A stretch of 64,000 nt of DNA from Hyphomicrobiales bacterium (GCA_900471525.1 UCEZ01000036.1:62001-126000), one strand, 5' to 3'. Positions 27,069 to 36,892 are shown, counted from the first letter of the stretch. A program made the numbers and translations. Notes: a model not told the origin generated them from the letters alone.

Positions 27069-27338
27069 CTACTGCAGGGTGCGTTCCGGTGAGAATTCGC
27101 CGGCAAGCATGCGCTCGCGAAGCGACTTCAACATGGCTTCTGCCCCGTCTTCGCCATGGAGGCGAATCGTCTCGCGCATGGCAAGAGCGATGGCTGCGTC
27201 GGCGATGATTTCCGGCTCGATGCCGTCTGCCATGCCATCCGCCCAGGCTTCATTCTGGTGTTCCAGGGCTGCCTGCATCTTCTCATGAACGATCATGTCG
27301 TCGATGTCATTCAGACTGGGTTCCATCATTCGTTCCAT
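27069..27338 (-). CDS. Conserved hypothetical protein, acidic and helical
   Basis: 89 aa, no cysteine, strongly acidic, predicted all helical: EKMQAALEHQNEAWADGMAD, IIADAAIALAMRETIRLHG, MLKSLRERMLAGEF. Not recognised beyond a likely rhizobial conserved hypothetical. Possible later starts at the second or third Met. Thirteen bases upstream of the secreted protein gene and likely cotranscribed. Confidence 0.6.
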   Translation of the reverse strand: MERMMEPSLNDIDDMIVHEKMQAALEHQNEAWADGMADGIEPEIIADAAIALAMRETIRLHGEDGAEAMLKSLRERMLAGEFSPERTLQ

Positions 27339-27463
27339 GCCGTTTCACGCTCTTTACTTGGCACCTAACTCGAGCCGATGCCACTTCTTACCACTCTCTT
27401 AACGACCTTAGCAGCCTTTTCCCAAAACGACACGGGCTCCTGAAAAAAGAGGTTAATTTCCCG

Positions 27464-27886
27464 TTAATTTCCAAAGCGGGCGGCTATTTCTGAAGCAAGT
27501 GTTGCTCCTTCGGCACGGTATCGCTCGTCGGCAACGACGGCAGGCGGCGTACAGGCCGTGTAAACGGAGGCAAATGTCCGGTAGCCGCGGTTGAAGGCAG
27601 CGGTCATGCGGGCACGTCTCTGGGCTTCTCCGCCGGCTTCCTTGTCGAGCAGGTCCTGCATCGATTGCCGCCAGCTATCGGCCGCGGCATCCTTGCAGAG
27701 CGTGCGCAAATAATGAACGGAACCAAGGATTTCAGACAGGCGGAGCAGCCGCGCGTCATAGGGCGCGGGCTTTTCGACCGCTACAGCTGGAACGCTCGAC
27801 GGTGTGGCCTCCTGTGCCTGAGCGCCAAACGGCAGACCAACAAGAGCCAGCAAAAGATACGATCGTATGGCCGGAAAACGGATCAT
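27464..27886 (-). CDS. TIGR02301-like secreted protein
   Basis: 140 aa. Signal peptide MIRFPAIRSYLLLALVGLPF, cut after AQA. The mature part has RLSEILGSVHYLRTLC, DSWRQSMQDLLDKE, RMTAAFNRGYRTFASVYTAC, resembling the alphaproteobacterial TIGR02301 family of periplasmic proteins, function unknown. Two conserved cysteines may form a disulfide. The open frame extends upstream to 28345 but that part is antisense shadow of the Nudix gene; the signal peptide fixes the start at 27886. Confidence 0.72.
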   Translation of the reverse strand: MIRFPAIRSYLLLALVGLPFGAQAQEATPSSVPAVAVEKPAPYDARLLRLSEILGSVHYLRTLCKDAAADSWRQSMQDLLDKEAGGEAQRRARMTAAFNRGYRTFASVYTACTPPAVVADERYRAEGATLASEIAARFGN

Positions 27887-27941
27887 GGCCCTTTCAAGCC
27901 CCGAATCATGCACTTGGGCAAGCGGATTTTCATGAGCACGG

Positions 27942-28379
27942 TCATCGCCGGCGAAGTGCCTCGAGTTTTTCCACGCATTCCCGCACGCTCTCGGGAATCG
28001 GGAGATCGAATATCTCTGCCGCCGTGTACCAGCCGATACCGGCCGCATCGTCACCTGCGACCGCAACGAGGTCCGGTTCGGCCTCGACCTTGAAGACCGA
28101 GAGGAAAAAATGCCGGGCGCCGGCCCCGTCTGATTCGCGCGGCGGCAGGTCGTAGGTTTCAAACAACAGTGGATTGCGCGCTGGAATGCCGGTCTCTTCG
28201 TGAAACTCGCGCACGGCCGTCTCCGCCGGCGTTTCCTCGGCTTCCGCCCGCCCGCCGGGAAAGGCGTACATGTCCGCGGACGGCGGATTGGCGCGACGCA
28301 CGAGAAGATAGCGCCCATCGCGTTCGAGAATGGCAGATGAGGCAAGTTGGGGAGAGGCTTGGGTCACGTGGTCTTTCAT
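27942..28379 (-). CDS. Nudix hydrolase
   Basis: 145 aa. The Nudix box G-x5-E-x7-REUxEExGU is intact: GGRAEAEETPAETAVREFHE, then ETGI. It hydrolyses a nucleoside diphosphate derivative; the group resembles ADP-ribose/NADH pyrophosphatase-like enzymes but substrate is unknown. ATG at 28379 chosen; the frame extends to 28457 without support. Divergent from the AbiEii-like pair with a 68-base promoter region. Confidence 0.88.
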   Translation of the reverse strand: MKDHVTQASPQLASSAILERDGRYLLVRRANPPSADMYAFPGGRAEAEETPAETAVREFHEETGIPARNPLLFETYDLPPRESDGAGARHFFLSVFKVEAEPDLVAVAGDDAAGIGWYTAAEIFDLPIPESVRECVEKLEALRRR

Positions 28380-28447
28380 CTGTGTCGTACCTATATTCTG
28401 ACGCGGCAACGAAATACAATGACATGCAGCGAAGCAAGAGCATGGGC

Positions 28448-28750
28448 ATGACGGCACGCACGATGGATCAGGATAGCTTGGCCTTCCTTGCCAGGAAATA
28501 TGTCTGGTGGAAGTCCCCGGAGGATGCCGCCGGGCAGCCGGAGCGCGTCATCGCGCAGGTGATGAACATAGGCGACTTCGAGGATATCCAGCGTATCGAA
28601 GCTTTGGCAGGTACCGAAATGCTGACGCGAATCCTGATAGAGGCGGAGATCGGGCAATTCACGCCGCGTTCCTGGTCCTATTGGCATTACCGGCTTGGTA
28701 TTGCTGCCGTCGATGAGGTGCCGGCTCTTCCATCGCGGAGACTGGGGTGA
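28448..28750 (+). CDS. Small partner protein of the AbiEii-like gene (candidate antitoxin)
   Basis: 100 aa. AAGAG lies seven bases before the ATG at 28448. The pattern DSLAFLARKYVWWKSPEDA, VIAQVMNIGDFEDIQRIEA and RSWSYWHYRLGI is found, as I recall, in many small proteins encoded directly before AbiEii/AbiGii-type nucleotidyltransferases. No HTH or AbiEi domain is visible. Stop codon overlaps the GTG start of the next gene (GTGA), so translation is coupled. An antitoxin role is inferred from arrangement only. Confidence 0.7.
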   Translation: MTARTMDQDSLAFLARKYVWWKSPEDAAGQPERVIAQVMNIGDFEDIQRIEALAGTEMLTRILIEAEIGQFTPRSWSYWHYRLGIAAVDEVPALPSRRLG

Positions 28751-29433
28751 TTGCTCTCGTTCCTCGCCTGGAGACGTTGCCACCACAGCAACAGGCAATC
28801 TGGCCACTGCTGAAACCTGCGGCCGGTCTGGGATTTGTACTTTATGGCGGAACGGCGGTTGCGCTGCGTCTTGGGCACCGGGAATCCATCGATTTTGATT
28901 TCTTCACCGAGCAAAGCCTCGATTTCGATAGGCTCTATGATGCGATGCCGTTCCTGCGGTCAACCACCGTCATTCAGCAGGAGCCGAACGCGCTGACTGT
29001 CCTTTCGACTTTGGCCGGGCCGTCCGACAGCCCCGTAAAGATATCCTTCTTTGGCCCGGTCAGGACAGGACGAGTGGGGGTGCCGCAATTCACGAGTGAT
29101 GGCATCTTGGCTGTCGCGTCGCCGGACGATCTGTTCGCGACCAAGGTTAAGGTTTTGCTCCAGCGAGTCGAGATGAAGGATTATCGTGACATAGCCGCGA
29201 TGATCGGCACCGGGCAGGATTTGGCAAATGCGCTTGGCGGTGCCAGAGCCCTATACGGCATGTCGTTTCAGCCGAGCGAAAGCCTGAAAGCGCTGACTTA
29301 TTTTGAAGGTGGCGATCTTCACCTGCTTTCGCGGCAGGAACGTCTGGTGCTTGTCGATGCGGTCAAAGCCGTGAAGGCCATTCCGGACGTGGGAATTCTC
29401 GATAAAAGTCTGTCGGTTGGGGCAAGAGTCTAA
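28747..29433 (+). CDS. AbiEii/AbiGii-like nucleotidyltransferase
   Basis: 228 aa. The nucleotidyltransferase motif is YGGTAVALRLGHRESIDFDF (GG, then the metal-binding D-x-D at about residues 56-58), matching the AbiEii toxin group (PF08843-like, formerly DUF1814). Later DLFATKVKVLLQRVEMKDYR supplies the conserved Lys and Asp. In AbiE, AbiEii is a toxin that transfers nucleotides. GTG start overlapping the upstream gene by four bases. One base before the SRAP gene. Confidence 0.78.
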   Translation: MIALVPRLETLPPQQQAIWPLLKPAAGLGFVLYGGTAVALRLGHRESIDFDFFTEQSLDFDRLYDAMPFLRSTTVIQQEPNALTVLSTLAGPSDSPVKISFFGPVRTGRVGVPQFTSDGILAVASPDDLFATKVKVLLQRVEMKDYRDIAAMIGTGQDLANALGGARALYGMSFQPSESLKALTYFEGGDLHLLSRQERLVLVDAVKAVKAIPDVGILDKSLSVGARV

Positions 29434-29434
29434 G

Positions 29435-30199
29435 ATGTGCGGGCGATTTTCACTGACGGCGACACCGAAGGAATTGGCGGATGTTTTCGGTCTTCTGGAA
29501 ACGGAGGACTTTCCGGCGCGCTTCAACATAGCGCCGACGCAGCCGATCCTGGTCGTCATGTCCGGCGAGCGCCAGAGGCCGGGCAGCAATCTGCCGGAGC
29601 GCAAGGCACTTCTGGTCCGCTGGGGGCTCACACCTTCCTGGGTGAAGGACCCGCGTGATTTTCCGCTGCTGATCAACGCGCGCGCCGAAACGGCTGCCGG
29701 CAAAGCCTCGTTCAAGGCGGCAATGCGCCACCGGCGCATTCTCATTCCGGCATCCGGTTTCTACGAATGGCATCGGCCATCGAAGGAAAGCGGAGAGACA
29801 TCGCAGGCCTACTGGATCCGCCCACGGAACGGCGGCATCGTTGCCTTTGCAGGCTTGATGGAGACCTGGTCTTCCGCCGATGGCTCCGAGGTCGATACGG
29901 CTGCGGTCCTGACCACGCATGCCAATTCCAGGATTGGCGATGTCCACGACCGCATGCCGGTGGTGATCAAGCCGGAGGATTTTGCCCGCTGGCTTGATTG
30001 CGTGACGCAGGAACCGCGCGATGTTGCCGACTTGATGACGCCGGCGGATGACGACTATTTCGACGTCATCGCCGTATCCGACCGGGTAAACAAGGTGGCA
30101 AATACCGGCGCCGACCTTCAGAACCCGGTTCATGTCGCCGCAAGACCCGCGTCGAAGCCCAAGGAGCCTCCCGCAAATCCTCAGCTCTCGCTTTTTTGA
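29435..30199 (+). CDS. SOS response-associated peptidase (SRAP/YedK-HMCES)
   Basis: 254 aa. The mature N-terminus MCGRF exposes catalytic Cys2, which forms a thiazolidine crosslink with abasic sites in single-stranded DNA. Other conserved residues: NIAPTQPILVV, RWGLTPSW, NARAETA, RRILIPASGFYEWHR and HDRMPVVI (active-site Asn, Glu and His). C-terminal basic/Pro tail. Starts one base after the AbiEii-like gene's stop. Confidence 0.92.
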   Translation: MCGRFSLTATPKELADVFGLLETEDFPARFNIAPTQPILVVMSGERQRPGSNLPERKALLVRWGLTPSWVKDPRDFPLLINARAETAAGKASFKAAMRHRRILIPASGFYEWHRPSKESGETSQAYWIRPRNGGIVAFAGLMETWSSADGSEVDTAAVLTTHANSRIGDVHDRMPVVIKPEDFARWLDCVTQEPRDVADLMTPADDDYFDVIAVSDRVNKVANTGADLQNPVHVAARPASKPKEPPANPQLSLF

Positions 30200-30203
30200 G
30201 GGA

Positions 30204-30359
30204 TCAGGCCGGCTGCTTCGGCAAAGCGGTTTTTTTCACCGGCTTCGGCTTGATCTGCAGAGCAGCGGCAAGAACGGCCTTCAGGCCGAGGGGACGGTAT
30301 TGCTCGACGAGATTGGCCGCGGTTCGCGGACTGTTCTTGTCGGTCTTTTTACCAGGCAT
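30204..30359 (-). CDS. Small basic conserved hypothetical protein
   Basis: 51 aa, with AGAGGAGA seven bases before the ATG, a better ribosome site than most genes here. Sequence is Lys/Pro/Ala-rich: MPGKKTDKNSPRTAANLVEQ, YRPLGLKAVLAA, KPKPVKKTALPK. The YRPLGLKAVLAA middle can form a helix and the tail is strongly basic. Function unknown; could bind nucleic acid. Convergent with the SRAP gene, four bases apart. Confidence 0.6.
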   Translation of the reverse strand: MPGKKTDKNSPRTAANLVEQYRPLGLKAVLAAALQIKPKPVKKTALPKQPA

Positions 30360-30775
30360 TTCAAATTCTCCTCTGATGCTTTCCCTAGCTTGACGCGCTT
30401 CGTCCGGTGTGTTCTCCACCAAAACGGCGCTTCTTATTGTGCCCGAGGAAACAGGCATGAATGTGCAAGTGCCTGAAAGCCTTGTTTCCCCGGGCGTCCG
30501 GCGTTTCCAGATAAGCCCAATCATGACAAAACGATGACGAACAATCCAGTATTCCAACATAAGATGCTGGAGCGCGGCTGACCTCTTGACCGGGCGTGAA
30601 CGAAGCGCGATAAAGCAGCCCATGAAAACGGTTATCTGCATCACCTGCCGGATTATTATTCGCTAGCCTCAAAGCTGGCCTGGCCGTTTTCGTCTCCCAA
30701 AATTCAAGATGACAACGCGAAGGTCCAGCCGGGCGGCTGCGTGTATTCGGTGCTATGCGGAATGGGAGATTGGGA
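30360..30775. other. Intergenic region upstream of cysS
   Basis: 416 bases without a convincing gene. It must hold the promoters of the small basic protein (leftward) and cysS (rightward). I looked for a T-box or other leader and saw none. Some open frames cross it but lack ribosome sites. Confidence 0.5.
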
Positions 30776-32167
30776 ATGGACGGACTGCCGACATTGAAGT
30801 TGTACAACACGCTGACGCGGGAGAAGGCGGATTTCGCGCCGATCGACCCTAAGAACGTCCGCATGTATGTCTGCGGCCCGACGGTCTATGATTTCGCGCA
30901 TATCGGCAATGCCCGACCGGTCATCGTCTTCGACGTGCTCTATCGGCTACTGCGGCATGTCTATGGCGAGAGCCACGTGACCTATGTCCGCAACATCACC
31001 GATGTCGACGACAAGATCAACGCTCGCGCGCTGCGCGATTTCCCCGATCTGCCGCTGAACGATGCCATCCGCGCGGTGACGGAAAAGACCGAGACGCAGT
31101 TTCTTGATGATGCCAAGGCGCTGGGGTCCCTCGACCCAGACGTGCAGCCTCGCGCCACCGACAACATTGCCCAGATGATCGAGATCATTGAGGCGCTGAT
31201 TGCCAAGGGCCATGCCTATGCGGCCGCAGGCGAGGTGCTGTTCGATACGCGGTCGATGGAAGACTATGGACAACTGTCGAAGCGTAATCTCGACGAGCAG
31301 CAGGCCGGCGCCCGCGTGGCGGTCGATGCGCATAAGAAAAATCCCGGCGATTTCGTGCTCTGGAAACTGTCTTCGGACGAAGAACCGGGCTGGGAAAGCC
31401 CGTGGGGCAGGGGCCGTCCCGGCTGGCATATCGAGTGCTCCGCGATGAGCCAACGTTATCTCGGCGAGACCTTCGATATCCATGGTGGCGGGCTCGACCT
31501 GATCTTCCCGCATCATGAAAACGAGATCGCCCAGTCGCGCTGCGCCCATGGCACGGACGTGATGGCGAATGTCTGGATGCACAACGGCTTCCTGCAGGTC
31601 GAGGGCCGCAAGATGTCGAAGTCGGAAGGTAATTTCGTCACTATCCACGAGTTGCTGCACACGGAGACATTCGGCGGGCGTAAATGGCCGGGCGAGGTCC
31701 TGCGTCTGGCGATGCTGATGACGCATTACCGCGAGCCGATCGATTTTTCGATCAAGCGGCTGGAAGAAGCGGAGCGTCTGCTTTCGAAGTGGCCGGCGGG
31801 CAAGCCTGGCGATTCCAAGCCCGATCCAGCCATCCTCAACGCGTTGGCCGATGACCTCAATACGGTCGCCGCGGTTCAGGCCCTGCATGCTTTGGCATCG
31901 ACCGCCAACGCCGATGCCGCGAACTTGCCGGTCTTTGCCGCAAGCGCTGCTCTGCTCGGCGTTCTTCCGAAGGAAACGGAAGTCGATGGCGCCGTTGCCT
32001 CGGCGATTGACGCGCTGGTGGCGATGCGGCTTGAAATGCTGAAGGCCAGGAACTTCGCCGAGGCCGACAAGATCCGCGACGAGCTTGCCGCCAAGGGCAT
32101 CCAGCTGAAGGACGGCAAGGATGCTTCGACCGGCGAGCGGGTGACGACGTGGGACGTCAAGCGATAA
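30776..32167 (+). CDS. cysS: Cysteinyl-tRNA synthetase
   Basis: 463 aa class I synthetase that charges tRNA-Cys. It has [16 protein letters not shown] with the HIGH-type motif, zinc ligands in the [11 protein letters not shown] and [11 protein letters not shown] regions, and KMSKSEGNF near residue 280. [12 protein letters not shown] is in the C-terminal helical tail. Start at 30776 preceded by GGGA; frame extension to 30755 unlikely. Confidence 0.97.
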   Translation: MDGLPTLKLYNTLTREKADFAPIDPKNVRMYVCGPTVYDFAHIGNARPVIVFDVLYRLLRHVYGESHVTYVRNITDVDDKINARALRDFPDLPLNDAIRAVTEKTETQFLDDAKALGSLDPDVQPRATDNIAQMIEIIEALIAKGHAYAAAGEVLFDTRSMEDYGQLSKRNLDEQQAGARVAVDAHKKNPGDFVLWKLSSDEEPGWESPWGRGRPGWHIECSAMSQRYLGETFDIHGGGLDLIFPHHENEIAQSRCAHGTDVMANVWMHNGFLQVEGRKMSKSEGNFVTIHELLHTETFGGRKWPGEVLRLAMLMTHYREPIDFSIKRLEEAERLLSKWPAGKPGDSKPDPAILNALADDLNTVAAVQALHALASTANADAANLPVFAASAALLGVLPKETEVDGAVASAIDALVAMRLEMLKARNFAEADKIRDELAAKGIQLKDGKDASTGERVTTWDVKR

Positions 32168-32193
32168 ACTGCATCGCAACTTGGGAGGAAGAC

Positions 32194-32577
32194 ATGATCG
32201 ATCATACGGGAATAGCCGTTTCGGATTTCGAGCGGTCGCGGGCTTTCTACGATGCGGTGATGGCGCCGTTGGGCGCGTCGCTTCTCAAGATGGTTCCGCT
32301 GGAATTCACCGGTGGCAAGAAGGTCTGCGGTTACGGGCGCGAACATCCCTGCTGGTGGCTGCATGAGGGCGCCGAGCCTGGTCCAGGCCGCCACATCGCC
32401 TTTACCGCCGGCAGCCGCGCCTCGGTGGACGCCTTCCATGCCGCAGCCCTTGCAGCCGGCGGCACGGACAACGGCGGACCGGGTGTTCGCCCGCACTATC
32501 ATCCGAACTACTATGCGGCCTTCGTTATCGATCCGGACGGCAACAACATCGAAGCTGTCTGCCGCGCGCCGGAGTGA
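32194..32577 (+). CDS. VOC (glyoxalase/bleomycin-resistance) family protein
   Basis: 127 aa. It begins IDHTGIAVSDFERSRAFYDA and ends with AAFVIDPDGNNIEAVCR, the two halves of a VOC metal site (His and Glu). HIAFTAGSRASVDAFHAAAL sits in the middle. Homologues are annotated as glyoxalase-like. Substrate unknown. Starts 26 bases after cysS with GGGAGGA upstream; followed by three GFA genes. Confidence 0.85.
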   Translation: MIDHTGIAVSDFERSRAFYDAVMAPLGASLLKMVPLEFTGGKKVCGYGREHPCWWLHEGAEPGPGRHIAFTAGSRASVDAFHAAALAAGGTDNGGPGVRPHYHPNYYAAFVIDPDGNNIEAVCRAPE

Positions 32578-32607
32578 ATGGGAACTCGAACCTGTGACGA
32601 TTGAGCC

Positions 32608-33099
32608 ATGAGCAAGGACGATACCCACCGATATTCCGGCGGTTGCCAATGTGGCGCCGTTCGCTTTCGTGTTGAGGGCGAACTCGGCGATGCCTCGGTC
32701 TGTCACTGCCGCATGTGCCAAAAGGCCTTCGGCAATTTCTATGCGCCGCTCGTTTCCGTCCGCCAGGCGAAACTGGTCTGGACGCGGGGCGAGCCCAAAT
32801 ATTTCCAGTCGTCCAATTTCGTCAAGCGCGGCTTTTGCGGCGATTGCGGCACGCCGCTGTGTTACGAGGCGCCGGACGGCGTCGGTCTGGCGATCGCGGC
32901 CTTCGACAAGCCGCAAGGCATAGTCCCGAAAATCCAGTGGGGCATCGAGGCCAAGCTGGCCTATGTCGATCACGTGCCGGAACTGCCGGGCGAAGACACA
33001 ATGGCCGATCAGGACGCCGTGTCTTTTCTCGCCGATCTGGTCTCCTACCAGCACCCGGATCACGATACGGCCGAATGGCCACCGAAGGAGCGCGAATGA
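32608..33099 (+). CDS. GFA family zinc protein 1 of 3
   Basis: 163 aa. Glutathione-dependent formaldehyde-activating (GFA/CENP-V) fold, with zinc ligands in GGCQCGAVRF, CHCRMCQKAF and CGDCGTPLC. Family members bind glutathione or act on formaldehyde adducts, but most have no shown activity. Followed by a paralogue through an ATGA overlap. Confidence 0.85.
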   Translation: MSKDDTHRYSGGCQCGAVRFRVEGELGDASVCHCRMCQKAFGNFYAPLVSVRQAKLVWTRGEPKYFQSSNFVKRGFCGDCGTPLCYEAPDGVGLAIAAFDKPQGIVPKIQWGIEAKLAYVDHVPELPGEDTMADQDAVSFLADLVSYQHPDHDTAEWPPKERE

Positions 33100-33596
33100 G
33101 CATCGCCCGCATCTATACCGGCGGCTGCCAGTGCGGCGCGGTGCGTTATCGGGCGGAAGGAACGCTTCGCGATCCGCATCTCTGCCATTGCCGCATGTGC
33201 CAGAAGGCGGCCGGCAACTATTTCATGCCGCTTGCCAACGCGCAGCGCGCAACCTTCAGCATCACCCGCGGCGCGCCGGGCTGGTTCCGCTCGTCTGGCC
33301 TTGTGCGGCGGGGCTTTTGTTTCCTCTGCGGCACGCCGCTGTTTTACGATGTGCCTGAGGCCGATTTCATCAACATCGTGCTGGGGTCGCTCGACGATCC
33401 CTATGATGTCCGGCCGCTGACACAATCCGGCATGGAATCGCGCGTTCCCTGGTTTTCGCATCTGCCGGAACTGCCGGGCTCGGAGACCGATACAGGCGAC
33501 GAAGCGAGTGCCGAGCGCCATCTGGCGATCCTTGAATCGAACCGCCAGCACCCCGACTACGACACGGAACATTGGCCACCGGAGGAAGAGACATGA
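33096..33596 (+). CDS. GFA family zinc protein 2 of 3
   Basis: 166 aa. GGCQCGAVRYRAEG, CHCRMCQKAAGNYFMPL and CFLCGTPLFYD repeat the zinc pattern of its neighbours. The ATG overlaps the stop of gene 1 (ATGA), so the three are translationally coupled. Middle region diverges most from the others (ADFINIVLGSLDDPYDV, WFSHLPELPG). Tandem duplication. Confidence 0.85.
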   Translation: MSIARIYTGGCQCGAVRYRAEGTLRDPHLCHCRMCQKAAGNYFMPLANAQRATFSITRGAPGWFRSSGLVRRGFCFLCGTPLFYDVPEADFINIVLGSLDDPYDVRPLTQSGMESRVPWFSHLPELPGSETDTGDEASAERHLAILESNRQHPDYDTEHWPPEEET

Positions 33597-34066
33597 GCGA
33601 GACCATTCGAACCGGAGGCTGCCAGTGCGGCGCCGTGCGTTTCAAGATCCACGGCGCGCTTGGCCGCCCGTCCATCTGCCATTGCCGCATGTGCCAGAAG
33701 GCCTTCGGCGGCTTCTTCGGACCGCTCGTTACCATCAAGGGCGAGACGGAGTGGACGCGCGGCGAACCCAGCTACTTCCAGTCCTCCGTCAACATTTCCC
33801 GCGGCTTCTGCGCCGCCTGTGGCACGCCGTTGACCTACAAGCACCCCGGCGGTCTCGAAATCGCCATCGGCGCCTTTGACGACCGCTCCGATCTTGCCCC
33901 GCAGATCCAGGTCAATTTCGCAGCCCGCAATTCATGGGTGACGACGATCTTCGACCAGCCGGTGCACACGGATCCTGACTACTACTCGCAGCAGGAACAG
34001 ATCATTTCCTTCCAGCATCCTGACCACGATACCGAGATCTGGCCGCAATTTCCAAGTGCCACCTGA
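33593..34066 (+). CDS. GFA family zinc protein 3 of 3
   Basis: 157 aa. GGCQCGAVRFKIHG, CHCRMCQKAFGGFFGPL and CAACGTPLTYKHP give the same zinc-binding layout. ATGA overlap with gene 2. C-terminal part (YYSQQEQIISFQHPDHD) is again similar to copies 1 and 2. Followed by pip after 42 bases. Confidence 0.85.
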   Translation: MSETIRTGGCQCGAVRFKIHGALGRPSICHCRMCQKAFGGFFGPLVTIKGETEWTRGEPSYFQSSVNISRGFCAACGTPLTYKHPGGLEIAIGAFDDRSDLAPQIQVNFAARNSWVTTIFDQPVHTDPDYYSQQEQIISFQHPDHDTEIWPQFPSAT

Positions 34067-35068
<1,002 letters not shown>

Positions 35069-35090
35069 CATGACAGCGTTTGCCGCGATC

Positions 35091-35236
35091 ACCCCCCTCT
35101 GTCACTTCGTGACATCTCCCCCACAAGGGGGGAGTTCATTCATTTCCGCTGCGAGCTTTGCGGTAAGGCGGGCACAGAAGATGCGGCCTATCTCCCCCCT
35201 TGTGGGGGAGATGTCGGCGTCGCCGACAGAGGGGGG
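35091..35236. repeat. Palindromic mosaic element between pip and cimA (family A)
   Basis: Bounded by ACCCCCCTCTGTC (35091-35103) and its inverse GACAGAGGGGGGT (35224-35236). Inside are the two C/G hairpin units CTCCCCCACAAGGGGGGAG and TCTCCCCCCTTGTGGGGGAG. Related to 19251-19368. Confidence 0.8.
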
Positions 35237-35281
35237 TAAGGCGCGGCAAACTCGAAGTGCGCTCACACTGGAGGCGCAGCA

Positions 35282-36892
35282 ATGAAAGAACGCATCCACC
35301 TCTTCGACACCACTCTGCGCGACGGTCAGCAGACCCCCGGCATCGATTTTTCCGTCGAGGACAAGATCGCCATTGCCGCCATGCTGGACGATTTCGGCGT
35401 GGACTATGTCGAGGGAGGCTACCCCGGCGCCAACCCGACCGATACAGAGTTCTTCAGCAAGAAGCGCACGAAGAACGCACGCTTCGTCGCCTTCGGCATG
35501 ACCAAGCGCGCCGGCGTCTCCGCCTCCAACGATCCGGGGCTGACAAGTCTGCTGCAAGCGGAAAGCGACGCAATCTGTCTTGTCGCCAAGAGCTGGGACT
35601 ATCACGTCCGCGTGGCGCTTGGCTGCACCAACGAGGAAAACCTGGAATCGATCCAGTCCTCCGTCGAAGCCGTCGTCGCCAGTGGCAAGGAAGCGATGAT
35701 CGACTGCGAGCATTTCTTCGACGGCTACAAGGCCAATCCGGCTTACGCACTCACCTGCGCGAAAACAGCCTATGATGCCGGCGCCCGCTGGGTCGTGCTC
35801 TGCGACACCAATGGCGGTACGCAGCCGCCGGAAATCCGCGACATTGTTACCGCTGTCATCGCCCATGGGGTTCCCGGCGCCAATCTCGGCATTCACGCGC
35901 ACAACGACACGGGGCAGGCCGTCGCCAATTCATTGGCCGCCGTCGAGGCCGGCGTCCGCCAAATCCAGGGCACGCTGAACGGTATCGGCGAACGCTGCGG
36001 CAATGCCAATCTGGTAACGTTGATCCCGACGCTGGCGCTGAAGGAGGCCTATACCAGCCGCTTCGAGACATCGATCGATGCCGACCGGCTGCAGGAACTG
36101 ACGCAGCTTTCGCATTCCTTCGACGAACTCCTGAACCGCTCGCCGGATCACCAGATGCCCTATGTCGGCGCCTCGGCCTTCGCCACCAAGGCCGGCATCC
36201 ATGCTTCTGCGCTCTTGAAGGACCCGCGCACCTACGAGCATGTGACGCCGGAAAGCGTCGGCAACCTGCGCAAGGTCATGGTCTCGGACCAGGGCGGCAA
36301 GGCCAATTTCATCAACGCACTGAAACGGCGCGGCATCATCGTCTCCAAGGATGATCCGAAGCTCGACAAGCTGATTTCCATCGTCAAGGAACGCGAGGCG
36401 ACCGGCTATGCCTATGAAGGGGCGGACGCCAGCTTCGCCCTCCTTGCCCAGCGCACGCTCGGTTCCGTCCCGGATTTCTTCCACGTCGAAAGTTTCCGCG
36501 TCATGGTCGAGCGCCGCTTCGACGCCAACGGCAACCTGAAGACGGTCTCGGAGGCAGTGGTAAAGGTATCGGTCGACGGCGAGACGATGATGTCGGTCGC
36601 CGAAGGCCATGGACCGGTCAACGCGCTCGATCTGGCGCTCCGCAAGGACCTTGGCAAATACCAGTCGGAGATCGAGGATCTTGAACTGGTGGACTACAAG
36701 GTGCGTATCCTCAACGGCGGCACCGGGGCCATCACCCGCGTCCTGATCGAATCCGTCGACGCCACCGGCGCCCGCTGGTGGACGGTGGGCGTGTCCGACA
36801 ACATCATCGATGCGTCGTTCCAGGCACTGATGGATTCGATCGTGTTCAAACTGTTGAAGAACCGCGATCATGCGGGGCTGGCGGCGGAGTAG
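35282..36892 (+). CDS. cimA: Citramalate synthase
   Basis: 536 aa. Condenses pyruvate and acetyl-CoA to (R)-citramalate, opening the threonine-independent isoleucine route. The alpha-IPM-synthase-type TIM barrel has FDTTLRDGQQTPGIDFS, the HAHNDTG metal motif and GIGERCGNANL. A C-terminal LeuA dimer/regulatory domain (about residues 390-525) is present. In-family identification as CimA rests on length and the YHVRVALG/NEEN segments; LeuA remains a small possibility. Confidence 0.88.
   Translation: MKERIHLFDTTLRDGQQTPGIDFSVEDKIAIAAMLDDFGVDYVEGGYPGANPTDTEFFSKKRTKNARFVAFGMTKRAGVSASNDPGLTSLLQAESDAICLVAKSWDYHVRVALGCTNEENLESIQSSVEAVVASGKEAMIDCEHFFDGYKANPAYALTCAKTAYDAGARWVVLCDTNGGTQPPEIRDIVTAVIAHGVPGANLGIHAHNDTGQAVANSLAAVEAGVRQIQGTLNGIGERCGNANLVTLIPTLALKEAYTSRFETSIDADRLQELTQLSHSFDELLNRSPDHQMPYVGASAFATKAGIHASALLKDPRTYEHVTPESVGNLRKVMVSDQGGKANFINALKRRGIIVSKDDPKLDKLISIVKEREATGYAYEGADASFALLAQRTLGSVPDFFHVESFRVMVERRFDANGNLKTVSEAVVKVSVDGETMMSVAEGHGPVNALDLALRKDLGKYQSEIEDLELVDYKVRILNGGTGAITRVLIESVDATGARWWTVGVSDNIIDASFQALMDSIVFKLLKNRDHAGLAAE

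Noticed and set aside
27887..28345. N-terminal extension of the TIGR02301-like frame
   Set aside because: Antisense to the Nudix gene; the true start is fixed by a signal peptide at 27886.
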